Shown here: positions 14,400-21,683 of the stretch, in pieces | Position numbering within the stretch: the stretch's first letter is position 1 | Layout: each line of letters opens with the position of its first letter | DNA from: a virus | Virus record (IMG/VR): IMGVR_UViG_3300010885_018032 | Coordinates: 1-34,230 of that record | Direction: 5' to 3' (one strand) | Length of the DNA stretch: 34,230 nt | Notes under the pieces: model-generated | Told to the model about the DNA's origin: nothing | Database searches by the model: none | The model's input: the letters and a program-made list of their open reading frames with translations, nothing else | Translations under genes and position numbers: made by a program

Positions 14400-14428
14400 T
14401 TGACAAGGGTATTATTTGCTGCTATAAT
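14400..14428 (+). promoter_or_regulatory. Early promoter 6 of the array
   Basis: TTGACA (14400-14405), 17 bp, TATAAT (14423-14428), extended -10 TGC, with AACCACACGGTT at the -35 and the shared leader TTACAGTGATTAACAAGG. It is nearly a copy of promoter 5. Confidence 0.93.
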
Positions 14429-14460
14429 GTGTTCTTACAGTGATTAACAAGGGGTTTGAA

Positions 14461-14646
14461 ATGCTTAACACAATCAATGACTTCATTCTGCGGGTTGAAA
14501 CTTTGAGCGACATTTCTGATGCTTTCAAGGTTTTTGAAACTGAATGTTCAAATTACCTCCGTGGTTCAATTTATCTGTTCGCTGATGAAGGCGAACCCGA
14601 ACCATTTCGTGCTGCGATGCACAATCTGGGCTTTGATTCTTACTAA
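14461..14646 (+). CDS. 61-residue acidic early protein
   Basis: ATG 14461 follows AACAAGGGGTTTGAA; the in-frame GTG at 14440 is part of the copied leader, as with the gene at 12603. The product is acidic and probably helical (LNTINDFILRVETLSDISDAF), ending with ADEGEPEPFRAAMHNLGFDSY. No family recognised and no catalytic motif. Early expression from promoter 6; it is followed after 12 bases by a basic 46-residue protein, with opposite charge, which may be functionally paired (inference). Confidence 0.72.
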   Translation: MLNTINDFILRVETLSDISDAFKVFETECSNYLRGSIYLFADEGEPEPFRAAMHNLGFDSY

Positions 14647-14658
14647 AAGGACCGACAA

Positions 14659-14799
14659 ATGACCAAGCAAAACCAAACCATTTCCTCCACTGGCGGCAAG
14701 ATTGTCAAGACTGCCACTGGCCTGATCCACTACTCGGGCAAGGCGTACAGCGGCAAAGCTGTTGCTGTTGAAGCTAAGCAGAAACCCTTCAAGCAGTAA
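14659..14799 (+). CDS. 46-residue basic peptide
   Basis: A short frame with the ribosome binding site AAAAGGACCGACAA. It is strongly basic (nine Lys, no Arg) with little hydrophobic core, and contains a repeated YSGKA(Y/V) pattern (HYSGKAYSGKAVAVEAKQK). It is too small to assign a fold. It could bind nucleic acid or an acidic partner such as the product just upstream. It is cotranscribed with that gene from promoter 6 and stops 10 bases before promoter 7. Confidence 0.65.
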   Translation: MTKQNQTISSTGGKIVKTATGLIHYSGKAYSGKAVAVEAKQKPFKQ

Positions 14800-14808
14800 G
14801 GTCTTTGC

Positions 14809-14837
14809 TTGACAGCACCACTACTAGGTGCTATAAT
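14809..14837 (+). promoter_or_regulatory. Early promoter 7 of the array
   Basis: TTGACA (14809-14814), 17 bp, TATAAT (14832-14837), extended -10 TGC. The leader (ATCTTCTTACACACTGACAC) is a diverged relative of that of promoters 4-6. Confidence 0.92.
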
Positions 14838-14870
14838 ATCTTCTTACACACTGACACATTGGAACAAATT

Positions 14871-15917
14871 ATGTCTAGCAACGCTTTCATTCGTATCAAG
14901 ACTGGCGCATATCGTGGCATCAACGCTGCTGGCATGGTCTTCGCCCTGGTTGAACAATATCGTAAAACGGCAAAGGGTGGGCATGTCACTGTCAAGAATG
15001 GTGGCAACTTCCCTGGTTATACTGATGAGGTCCGTATCAAAGTGACAGGTCCTGCTGCTTATGAATTTGCTAGCGAAAGTGATTTGACTGTGCCGAATAC
15101 TTCTACTTCTGCTGCTGAATATATGGAAGTTCCATCTATGCAAAATGATGAAGAGCGTATGGTTGAAATTGCCGAGCGTTTTGCTATTCTGACTGATATG
15201 ACCAAAGCGGCAATCTCTGGTGAGATTCGTGCAATGATTGTTTCAGGTCCCCCAGGCGTTGGCAAAAGCTACATCATTGAAGATGAAGTTGGCAAGGCTA
15301 CATTGTTTGACCAATTGGCAGGAAAGCGTCTTCGTGCTGAAGTTGTCAAGGGCAGTGCTACTGCTCTCGGACTGTACATGACACTGTATAAGTATTCGGA
15401 TGCCAATAGTGTCCTGGTATTTGATGACTGTGATTCTATTCTGACTGATGATGTTAGCCTGAATCTGTTGAAGGGCGCACTTGACTCTGGCAAGAAGCGG
15501 AAGATTTCTTGGTTGTCTGACAGTCATGCTCTTCGCCGTGACGGTGTCCCTGATAGTTTTGATTTCAAGGGCTCAGTTATCTTCATCACGAATCTGAAGT
15601 TTTCGGGAATGAAGAGCCAGAAGCTTAAGGATCACTTGGATGCTTTGCAATCTCGTTGTCACTATCTGGACTTGACTCTGGATACCATGCGTGACAAAAT
15701 CTTGCGTATCAAGCAAATTGCCCGTGATGGTGAATTGTTTGCTGACTATGAATTTGAAGAAGGTGCGCAAGAAGAGCTTATTGCATTCATGGATGCCAAC
15801 AAGTACAAGTTGCGTGAAATGAGCCTGCGTATGGCAACTAAGTTGGCCGATCTGCGCAAGAGCTTCCCGAATCGTTGGGAAGCAATGGCTCGCGCCACTT
15901 GCATGAAAGAAGTTTAA
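14871..15917 (+). CDS. AAA+ ATPase
   Basis: ATG 14871 follows ATTGGAACAAATT, 34 bases from the -10 box; an in-frame start at 14805 lies upstream of the promoter and is not used. Of 348 residues, about 1-85 form an N-terminal region with a Thr-rich linker, followed by an AAA module: Walker A GPPGVGKS (126-133), Walker B VLVFDDCD (181-188), a sensor 1 FITN (238-241) and an Arg-rich stretch SRCH (261-264) where an arginine finger could lie. A C-terminal helical lid contains MSLRMATKLADLRK. Similar single-domain AAA ATPases occur in many aquatic phages as hypothetical proteins. The target is unknown; it may remodel a protein or DNA complex. Early expression is clear from promoter 7. Confidence 0.88.
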   Translation: MSSNAFIRIKTGAYRGINAAGMVFALVEQYRKTAKGGHVTVKNGGNFPGYTDEVRIKVTGPAAYEFASESDLTVPNTSTSAAEYMEVPSMQNDEERMVEIAERFAILTDMTKAAISGEIRAMIVSGPPGVGKSYIIEDEVGKATLFDQLAGKRLRAEVVKGSATALGLYMTLYKYSDANSVLVFDDCDSILTDDVSLNLLKGALDSGKKRKISWLSDSHALRRDGVPDSFDFKGSVIFITNLKFSGMKSQKLKDHLDALQSRCHYLDLTLDTMRDKILRIKQIARDGELFADYEFEEGAQEELIAFMDANKYKLREMSLRMATKLADLRKSFPNRWEAMARATCMKEV

Positions 15918-15961
15918 TTTCAGGGGCATTGTCAATAAGACCCTATCTAATAAGATCAATT

Positions 15962-16285
15962 ATGACTATAGGATATAACACCATTTTAAGATTGAATCGT
16001 GCAGCAGAAAATGCAAAAGCGTTAGGATTTAAGTTTGGCCCTACTAGAATTGGATCGTCAGATGCATTATCACTTTATCCAAATGATGAGGCGTTGCCAA
16101 ATTATACTAGGGATGCTGAATTGTTTGCAGGTGAGCTTTCCCAAGTTGAATCCTTTCTTGCTGGAGTCCTTTGGTCAAGACAATATCTGAGTATGTTGGG
16201 TCTTGTTAGTATTTCAAAAATTGATCGTAAAGAACAGAATGTACGCCACCGAAAATTGCTGGCACTTTTAAACAAGGCCGCATGA
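15962..16285 (+). CDS. 107-residue conserved phage protein
   Basis: The ATG at 15962 is preceded by AATAAGATCAATT, a weak site. The sequence contains NRAAENAKALGFKFGPTRIG (about 11-30) and a conserved-looking block LPNYTRDAELFAGELSQVESFLAG (outline 46-69) and LWSRQYLSMLGL (about 71-82). I recall proteins with a (L/A)GF(R/K)F, LP-Y-(S/T)RDAE(L/V)F, and W(A/S)R-Y--MLGL pattern in many T4-like phages, with no known function. It overlaps the next gene by ATGA. It belongs to a run of five overlapping small genes that ends at the terminator at 18049. Confidence 0.75.
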   Translation: MTIGYNTILRLNRAAENAKALGFKFGPTRIGSSDALSLYPNDEALPNYTRDAELFAGELSQVESFLAGVLWSRQYLSMLGLVSISKIDRKEQNVRHRKLLALLNKAA

Positions 16286-16743
16286 TGACTAAAGAAGTTT
16301 TTTACCGAAAAGTTGGTCGCAATTATATTGCTATCAGTGAGTACGATAGCGATTACAGTCACAGTTTTCGTGAAGGAGCACACTTGGTAGTTTGTATGCC
16401 TAAGGGTCAAAGTCGGCTGTTCAATATTGAACCAGAATTTGCTCCAATGATTGCTGCTGGTGTATTTGCCAGGGAAGCAATTGCAACAGTTATTGTTAAA
16501 GCTACTGACATTAGGCCTAGTAAGACTCCATTAACTACTGCTCAACTTAAAGCTTGGAATGCCTTATCAAAAGCGTTCGGAGAAGAAAACCATCATCTTC
16601 TATGGCCTAGTGCATATGAGGCATCAGAAGCAGCAGTAAAGGCTTTACAAGATGAGGCAAATGTGTTATTATCTAATCCAGCAGTGCGTAGTTCGTATGA
16701 ACACTTCATGCTAATGTGTAAACTTTCAAAGGAAGAAAAATGA
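16282..16743 (+). CDS. 153-residue conserved phage protein
   Basis: Overlaps the upstream stop (ATGATGA). The N-terminus (EVFYRKVGRNYIAISEYDSD) and the following strand segment (GAHLVVCMPKGQSRLFNIEP) match, in my memory, a common T4-like phage hypothetical protein with KVGR-Y--(V/I)SEYDSD and G-HLV-C-P. The middle has an APMIAAG segment and a helix-rich C-terminal half. No catalytic residues identified. Overlap of 4 bases with the next gene (start 16740) indicates coupled translation. Confidence 0.78.
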   Translation: MMTKEVFYRKVGRNYIAISEYDSDYSHSFREGAHLVVCMPKGQSRLFNIEPEFAPMIAAGVFAREAIATVIVKATDIRPSKTPLTTAQLKAWNALSKAFGEENHHLLWPSAYEASEAAVKALQDEANVLLSNPAVRSSYEHFMLMCKLSKEEK

Positions 16744-17288
16744 TTACTCTCAAAGACTTTTGCGAAACAGTTAATTATCGTATCACCGAAGGATCAGCTT
16801 TCGGATGGAATTGCTATGGTAGCAATGCATATACACTTGACTCATGGGATGGCAATCAAGAAGGACACAATATTAGTGTGGTTTTTGATACCGTCACACA
16901 AACCGTATACGAAATGTCAGCATGTGATTACACCCGCAATCGTGCATATCGGTGGATCAATCCAGACTTTATTGAGTTTTATCGTACTGAAGCAAAGCAA
17001 CGGAATATTTCGTTCACTGATTTCGGATCTACTTCATCAACTGAAGAGGCCTGGGAAGGGGTCAATTATACCACACTTGAGGTCCCTGATGATTTTCTAG
17101 AGAAAGCATCAGCCATTGTTAATGGAGAAGACTACAGTACCAATGTTAGTGTACCGATTGAACTCCCAGATGACGAACTTTTTATGTTGATGAAGATCGC
17201 CCATGAGCGAGACATTACATTCAACCAACTAGTTGAACAAGCATTAGTTGTAGCAATTGAAAGATATGAACGAGATGATTCTTTTTAA
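16740..17288 (+). CDS. 182-residue protein with a C-terminal ribbon-helix-like segment
   Basis: Starts inside the stop of the preceding gene (ATGA overlap). The first 95 residues form an alpha/beta domain rich in Trp/Tyr/Asn (AFGWNCYGSNAYTLDSWDG), and the last 40 (PDDELFMLMKIAHERDITFNQLVEQALVVAIERY) look like the small ribbon-helix-helix fold of phage and antitoxin DNA-binding proteins, with a Thr-Phe-Asn-Gln helix start. I have seen the N-terminal half in T4-like phages as a hypothetical protein. A DNA-binding regulator is a guess. The end of this gene overlaps the next gene by 14 bases. Confidence 0.72.
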   Translation: MITLKDFCETVNYRITEGSAFGWNCYGSNAYTLDSWDGNQEGHNISVVFDTVTQTVYEMSACDYTRNRAYRWINPDFIEFYRTEAKQRNISFTDFGSTSSTEEAWEGVNYTTLEVPDDFLEKASAIVNGEDYSTNVSVPIELPDDELFMLMKIAHERDITFNQLVEQALVVAIERYERDDSF

Positions 17289-17556
17289 ATTAGAAATCAA
17301 AAACCCTTTTGTAAAGTACAATAATTTTAAACATATCTTTGGTTTCTCTGGTAATCTTATCAAGAATAAGGCCTGGGAAATAGAAGCATATCGTTTTGGA
17401 AGCCTTTTCTTTAAAGTAGCAATTGAACTAGAATGGACAGGGTCTGATCATGCTGGACCGAAAATTGAAATTGCATTATTTGGGTATTTAATTTCTGCTC
17501 AAATATATGACGCTCGTCATTGGGATTACACCCATAATTGTTGGAAAACATACTAG
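17275..17556 (+). CDS. 93-residue conserved phage protein
   Basis: ATG 17275 lies 14 bases before the end of the upstream gene in another frame; an alternative start at 17257 adds six residues. The sequence contains FKLEIKNPF, a helix with KAWEIEAYRFGSLFFK (about 37-52), WTGSDHAGPK (60-69) and YDARHWDY (about 79-86). I recall a phage hypothetical family with (L/I)--P-(F/W), HKAWE-Q, R-DHAG and YD-RHW. Function unknown. The three repeated aromatic/acidic motifs suggest a compact enzyme-like or binding domain, but no reaction can be named. Confidence 0.72.
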   Translation: MILFKLEIKNPFVKYNNFKHIFGFSGNLIKNKAWEIEAYRFGSLFFKVAIELEWTGSDHAGPKIEIALFGYLISAQIYDARHWDYTHNCWKTY

Positions 17557-17565
17557 GAGATATAA

Positions 17566-18030
17566 ATGGCTAAAGTAGGATTATCTTTTTCACGCTGTGT
17601 CCTTGATATTGTTGAAGGACGAGTAGACATTGATGATGTTCTTGTCGTAATCGGTCGGACTGATTTTGATCCGCACATTGATAACCAATGGACTCTCATT
17701 TGGTTAGGATATGGTGGTGGAGGATACGAAGTTGACACTTCAAATGCCGGACTGCGTATGGCATTTAGTGGTTCTAATCCTGAATGGGCTGGATATACAG
17801 ACAAGGATGAAGCTAAGTTCCGAGCTATTACAATGCAATTGTGGGATGACGGTAAGTTTCATCAACCACGAAAGTTTGGGGCATATCCTCAACGACGGCC
17901 TGAATTTTGGTTAGAGACTTGCTTGCCGGATAGTGAGCTAGAACGAAATCCTTCTGCTAAGAAAGCATGGGAACAATTTCAGATCATTTCTGGTCTAGCT
18001 GGCATTCATCTTGATAAGACATATAAGTAA
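17566..18030 (+). CDS. 154-residue conserved phage protein
   Basis: ATG 17566 follows CTAGGAGATATAA, a good ribosome binding site. The product starts AKVGLSFSRCVLDIVEGRVD, then DDVLVVIGRTDFDP (about 23-36) and a Gly/Tyr-rich strand (WLGYGGGGYEVD, 46-57), then ends with basic-aromatic segments (QPRKFGAYPQRRPEFWLETC). I recognise similar SLS(L/F)SRCV-DI--G and GRTDF sequences in other phages as hypothetical proteins. No function is known. It is the last gene before a strong terminator. Confidence 0.75.
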   Translation: MAKVGLSFSRCVLDIVEGRVDIDDVLVVIGRTDFDPHIDNQWTLIWLGYGGGGYEVDTSNAGLRMAFSGSNPEWAGYTDKDEAKFRAITMQLWDDGKFHQPRKFGAYPQRRPEFWLETCLPDSELERNPSAKKAWEQFQIISGLAGIHLDKTYK

Positions 18031-18048
18031 ACTATGTAACTGATCACA

Positions 18049-18078
18049 AATACTCGGCTCAGTCCGAGTATTTTTTTT
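18049..18078 (+). terminator. Intrinsic terminator closing the early/middle block
   Basis: AATACTCGG (18049-18057), six-base loop, CCGAGTATT (18064-18072), running into eight Ts. A short palindrome TTGGT-ATA-ACCAA (18077-18089) follows just before the next start codon. Confidence 0.9.
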
Positions 18079-18091
18079 GGTATAACCAAAC

Positions 18092-19213
18092 ATGAAACTA
18101 AAAATATTAGCATTTGTTGAAGACTACTTGGAGTTCATATCTGGGAAAGTATACCTAGCTGGCACTCCACCTGTCAGGTTGGCAAGGTATGATACCACTA
18201 TATTATACAGTCTAGCTAACCAAACAATGCAAGGTACAGCATTTACGGACCGTCAGGCTGAATTGGCAATGACGATGCTATCAAAATACCATCGCCAATT
18301 ACTTAAACTTGGTATTGATACTGCTCATCATATCACTAATCCGGTATATAGATTACCTTTAAGGGTAGTGAATAGAAATAAAACAGTTGAAATTATAAAC
18401 AATCGTATCATTGTAAAATTTCCTTTTTCGCCATCGGTTGTTGATCAAATTTCTACTTATTCACAAAATAGTCCTGGTAAAGTGGAGTTCAACAAAACAT
18501 CCAGGCAGTGGGAAATAGCAATAACAGAACCTAATCTGTATTGGGTAGAAGATTTTGCCAATGAACGCTCATTTGAAATTAGTGATGATTTCAATTCCTT
18601 GATGGAAGAAATTACTAAATGTGACCTGTCAGGCTATGCAATTAGGTTACAAAATAGAAATGGTTCATTAAGTATAGACAATGCCTCTGCAAGTTTAGTT
18701 GAATATATCAACACATCATTGGGTGGATTTGAACTTGATAATCTATTAACACTAGTAGATCATGCCGCAGTGCTTGGATATACAACAGAGCAATCACTAA
18801 TCAATACAGTATCTAGCAATATTAAAACTGTTGATGACTTACTTCTTGGACGGGAACTTAATATTACTACAGTGACAGGAGATGAACTACTATATGTTTT
18901 TAAGTATGCTGAATTAGTAAATAGATGGCCGGTGTATGTATTTGATGCTATTCCAGGATCAGGAACATTAGAAAAATTAAATACTCTGTTTTCACCAAAT
19001 ACAATTAAGATTGTATCAAGCTATGAAAACTTTAATCCGGTACTACCTGATATCAAGTGTGTATATCTTACTCAATGGAATTTAAAATGGGAAATTAAAA
19101 TTCCTTTATTGATAGCTACCAGCACAATGATGTGGGGTGCTAAGAAAAGACACATAGTTCAATGTGCAACCAAGGTTGTATATTATTCAAAAATAGTGTA
19201 TAATCAAGACTAA
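18092..19213 (+). CDS. HARP-like phage protein upstream of UvsW
   Basis: A 373-residue protein with no Shine-Dalgarno sequence (AACCAAAC before the ATG). The N-terminal 80 residues contain RLARYDTTILYSLANQT (29-45) and FTDRQAELAMTMLSKYHRQL (51-70), which I recall from a protein conserved in T4-like marine phages. The segment about 105-160 (IIVKFPFSPSVVDQI, then KVEFNKTSRQWEIAI, then YWVEDFA) resembles the HARP domain of SMARCAL1, which helps annealing helicases bind forked DNA: two strands, a turn with FN-x-x-x-R/K-x-W, then a strand and helix. The rest is unknown. It lies 16 bases before uvsW, so the two are likely cotranslated and could act as one fork-remodelling unit. Confidence 0.65.
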   Translation: MKLKILAFVEDYLEFISGKVYLAGTPPVRLARYDTTILYSLANQTMQGTAFTDRQAELAMTMLSKYHRQLLKLGIDTAHHITNPVYRLPLRVVNRNKTVEIINNRIIVKFPFSPSVVDQISTYSQNSPGKVEFNKTSRQWEIAITEPNLYWVEDFANERSFEISDDFNSLMEEITKCDLSGYAIRLQNRNGSLSIDNASASLVEYINTSLGGFELDNLLTLVDHAAVLGYTTEQSLINTVSSNIKTVDDLLLGRELNITTVTGDELLYVFKYAELVNRWPVYVFDAIPGSGTLEKLNTLFSPNTIKIVSSYENFNPVLPDIKCVYLTQWNLKWEIKIPLLIATSTMMWGAKKRHIVQCATKVVYYSKIVYNQD

Positions 19214-19229
19214 CAGAAATTTAAACAAT

Positions 19230-20693
19230 ATGCCAACTTGTGTTTTAGAAATTGCGGATGAAACTAATGTAAAGATCAAGGGTCTTGATTTAGATACCCG
19301 GAAGAAATTAGTTGCTAAGTTTAAATTTGATGTGCCTGGTGCCCGGTATCTTCCTGCAGTTAGGCTAGGTCGATGGGATGGAAAGGTCTCATTCGTTCAG
19401 CTAAGCGGATCAACTTATATCAATCTATTGCCTCAGATTCTGCCAATGCTTGAATCAGCAGGATATGATATTGAAATTGAAGATACCAGAGACTATGTTA
19501 CTCAATTTGAGTTTGATTCAATCACTGAGGATTCTTTTTCTCATATAAATTGGCCTGTAAAACATGCGGCAGAAGGTAAGCCGATTGTGTTACGAGATTA
19601 TCAAGTAGCGGCAGTTAATCAATTTTTGTCTACTCCACAATGTATCAATGTCTTGGCAACGGGATCAGGTAAAACTTTAATTACGGCAGCAATGAGTTAC
19701 AGTGTACAGAAACATGGTAGGTCAATTGTTATTGTACCAAACAAAACACTAGTAGTACAAACTGAATCTGATTATCGTAACCTTGGATTAGATGTAGGTG
19801 TATACTTTGGTGATAGAAAAGAAATTGGTCGTACTCATACTATTTGTACTTGGCAAAGTTTGAATGTAATTCTAAAGAATACCAAAAGTGGTGAAGGTGA
19901 TACGATAAGTATTGGTGAATTTATTGAGGATGTAGTTTGCGTAATTGTTGACGAAGCACATTCATGTAAAGCCTCAGCATTACAAACTTTATTGACTGGT
20001 GCTATGGCAAAGATTCCATTACGATGGGGTCTTACTGGAACTATTCCTAAAGAACAACATGCTGCATTAACATTGACTTGTACCTTAGGGCCAGTAGTTG
20101 GATATTTAGGTGCAAGTCAATTACAAGACATTGGTGTATTGGCTAATTGCAAAATTAACATTTGTCAATTAGTAGATCATGTTGAATTCAAGGATTATCC
20201 AAGTGAGCTTAAATACCTATTAACCAATGAAGACCGATTAAAGCATATTGCCAGTATGATTGATCAGATCAAGGATACTGGTAATACATTGGTGTTGATG
20301 GATCGTGTTGAGCCTGGAAAGATATTAGCTGATCTTATTCCTGATAGTGTGTTTATCAGTGGTGCTACTAAGTTAACTGACCGACGATCAGAATTTGATG
20401 AAATTGCAGACAATGATAACCGGGTATTAATTGCAACATATGGAATTGCAGCAGTAGGCATTAACATTGTAAGGATTCACAATCTTATTCTTATTGAACC
20501 TGGAAAGAGTTTTGTCCGAGTTATTCAAAGTATTGGGCGAGGGTTGCGAGTTGGGCATGACAAAGATCATGTAGAGATTTATGATATTACCAGTACCTGT
20601 AAGTTTGCCAAAAGGCATCTTACAAAGCGTAAAGAGTTTTACAAAGAAGCAAATTATGAATTTAATGTTCAGAAAATAAATTACATAAAATAA
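19230..20693 (+). CDS. uvsW: DNA helicase UvsW (SF2)
   Basis: Branch-migration and fork-regression helicase, which in T4 unwinds R-loops and resolves recombination intermediates and switches replication to the recombination-dependent mode. The 487 residues (T4 UvsW has 503) show: an N-terminal double-strand-binding-like domain 1-110, the RDYQ motif (122-125), Walker A ATGSGKT (143-149), motif II DEAH (241-244), motif III LTGT (268-271) and motif VI QSIGRGLR (433-440). A C-terminal tail is rich in Lys (RHLTKRKEFYKEANYEFNVQK). It starts 16 bases after the HARP-like gene and has no clear Shine-Dalgarno sequence. The next gene follows within 13 bases. Confidence 0.93.
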   Translation: MPTCVLEIADETNVKIKGLDLDTRKKLVAKFKFDVPGARYLPAVRLGRWDGKVSFVQLSGSTYINLLPQILPMLESAGYDIEIEDTRDYVTQFEFDSITEDSFSHINWPVKHAAEGKPIVLRDYQVAAVNQFLSTPQCINVLATGSGKTLITAAMSYSVQKHGRSIVIVPNKTLVVQTESDYRNLGLDVGVYFGDRKEIGRTHTICTWQSLNVILKNTKSGEGDTISIGEFIEDVVCVIVDEAHSCKASALQTLLTGAMAKIPLRWGLTGTIPKEQHAALTLTCTLGPVVGYLGASQLQDIGVLANCKINICQLVDHVEFKDYPSELKYLLTNEDRLKHIASMIDQIKDTGNTLVLMDRVEPGKILADLIPDSVFISGATKLTDRRSEFDEIADNDNRVLIATYGIAAVGINIVRIHNLILIEPGKSFVRVIQSIGRGLRVGHDKDHVEIYDITSTCKFAKRHLTKRKEFYKEANYEFNVQKINYIK

Positions 20694-20706
20694 CAAAAGG
20701 AAAATT

Positions 20707-21213
20707 GTGCGAATATTAAATTTAGAAACAAACAAAGCGTATGACATGACAGACATACCAGACGAAATTGATGATATTCGTTTTTGTGTATTAGATAATT
20801 CAGACCCAAAAAATCCAGATTATTTTTATATCCCTCTTATTTTCTTGGAGAGTTTTAACAGTCCTGCATTAGTATTAAAGATTGGAAATTGGACATTAAA
20901 GATGCCGGTTGATTGGCAAATTTTAATTGGTGAACCTGATGCTGGAGATTTAGAAGTAGTTCCTTTGACCAGTATTAATGATAGAGGGTTTAGTGCATTT
21001 TGTTTTAATCCTATTAGTAGTTTCAGGCCTGAATTTGCCTTATTGGAGATAGTTGATATATATCAAGATGTAAAGTGGTATTTTCCAAAATTAAAGCCTG
21101 GACAAATGCTTGCAGTTCCTGTAGAATCTGGAACAGACAAACCATTATGTGTATTTTTTGTAAAGGAAATAAGCCGAGTGAGTGAAGTAGTGGACTTCAG
21201 TAAAGCCTGGTAA
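20707..21213 (+). CDS. 168-residue conserved T4-like phage protein (GTG start)
   Basis: Starts with GTG at 20707 preceded by AACAAAAGGAAAATT, a strong ribosome binding site that supports this unusual start. Conserved-looking blocks: FYIPLIFLESFNSPALVLKI (outline 39-58), MPVDWQILIGEPDAGDLEVVPLTS (outline 64-88), AFCFNPISSFRPEFALLEIVD (outline 95-115), DVKWYFPKLKPGQMLAVPV (outline 118-137). I recognise these as a protein conserved in T4-like cyanophages and other aquatic phages whose function is unassigned. All-beta in appearance. Its place right after uvsW and ahead of two other conserved unknowns suggests a replication or transcription role. Confidence 0.8.
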   Translation: MRILNLETNKAYDMTDIPDEIDDIRFCVLDNSDPKNPDYFYIPLIFLESFNSPALVLKIGNWTLKMPVDWQILIGEPDAGDLEVVPLTSINDRGFSAFCFNPISSFRPEFALLEIVDIYQDVKWYFPKLKPGQMLAVPVESGTDKPLCVFFVKEISRVSEVVDFSKAW

Positions 21214-21218
21214 AATAT

Positions 21219-21683
21219 ATGAGCGATAAGTTAACGATACGAAGTGAAATGCGGGCCTTTGATATGAAAGACCGTGGATTTTATGATGAACTCACCGACG
21301 AAGAACGTAAAAAGTTTAGTACTTTTCTTATGCTCAAATATGGTGGAAATGTAAATGGTAGTTATGACATGCAAGCATGGTATTTGCGGGCACATAATGA
21401 ACGTGTCAATATGAACTTTTTTGATTTAGGTAAACATCCAAAATTACAATGGTTGGCTTGCACTACAGTAAGTCCAGAATTAGGTCCACAGAATCATTAT
21501 TGGCTTAGTTCAGTAAAGAAGCAACCAGGAATTAATAAAATCCATAAATTTTTATCTAAGGTATATCCTACTATGAAAAAAGCTGATGTTGAATTGATGG
21601 CCCAGTTGAATACGTTAGCAGACCTCAACGAACTAGCACGGGATCTTGGATATGATGATAAACAAATAAAAGCGGAACTATGA
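21219..21683 (+). CDS. 154-residue conserved T4-like phage protein
   Basis: Starts five bases after the preceding stop. It contains LTIRSEMRAFDMKDRGFYDEL (outline 5-25), LTDEERKKFSTFLMLKYGG (25-43), YYLRAHNE-type segment, NFFDLGKHPKLQWL (outline 67-80), CTTVSPELG and a C-terminal helix repeat ADLNELARDLGYDDKQIKAEL. This is, from memory, a protein conserved in T4-like phages of marine bacteria and cyanobacteria, next to the same neighbours. It is helical and compact. I considered whether it could be the clamp-loader small subunit gp62, but the sequence does not resemble T4 gp62 and I do not claim it. Overlaps the next gene by ATGA. Confidence 0.78.
   Translation: MSDKLTIRSEMRAFDMKDRGFYDELTDEERKKFSTFLMLKYGGNVNGSYDMQAWYLRAHNERVNMNFFDLGKHPKLQWLACTTVSPELGPQNHYWLSSVKKQPGINKIHKFLSKVYPTMKKADVELMAQLNTLADLNELARDLGYDDKQIKAEL

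Noticed and set aside
21219-21683. Clamp-loader small subunit gp62
   Set aside because: Size and position are suggestive but the sequence does not resemble T4 gp62 as I recall it; left as a conserved unknown.
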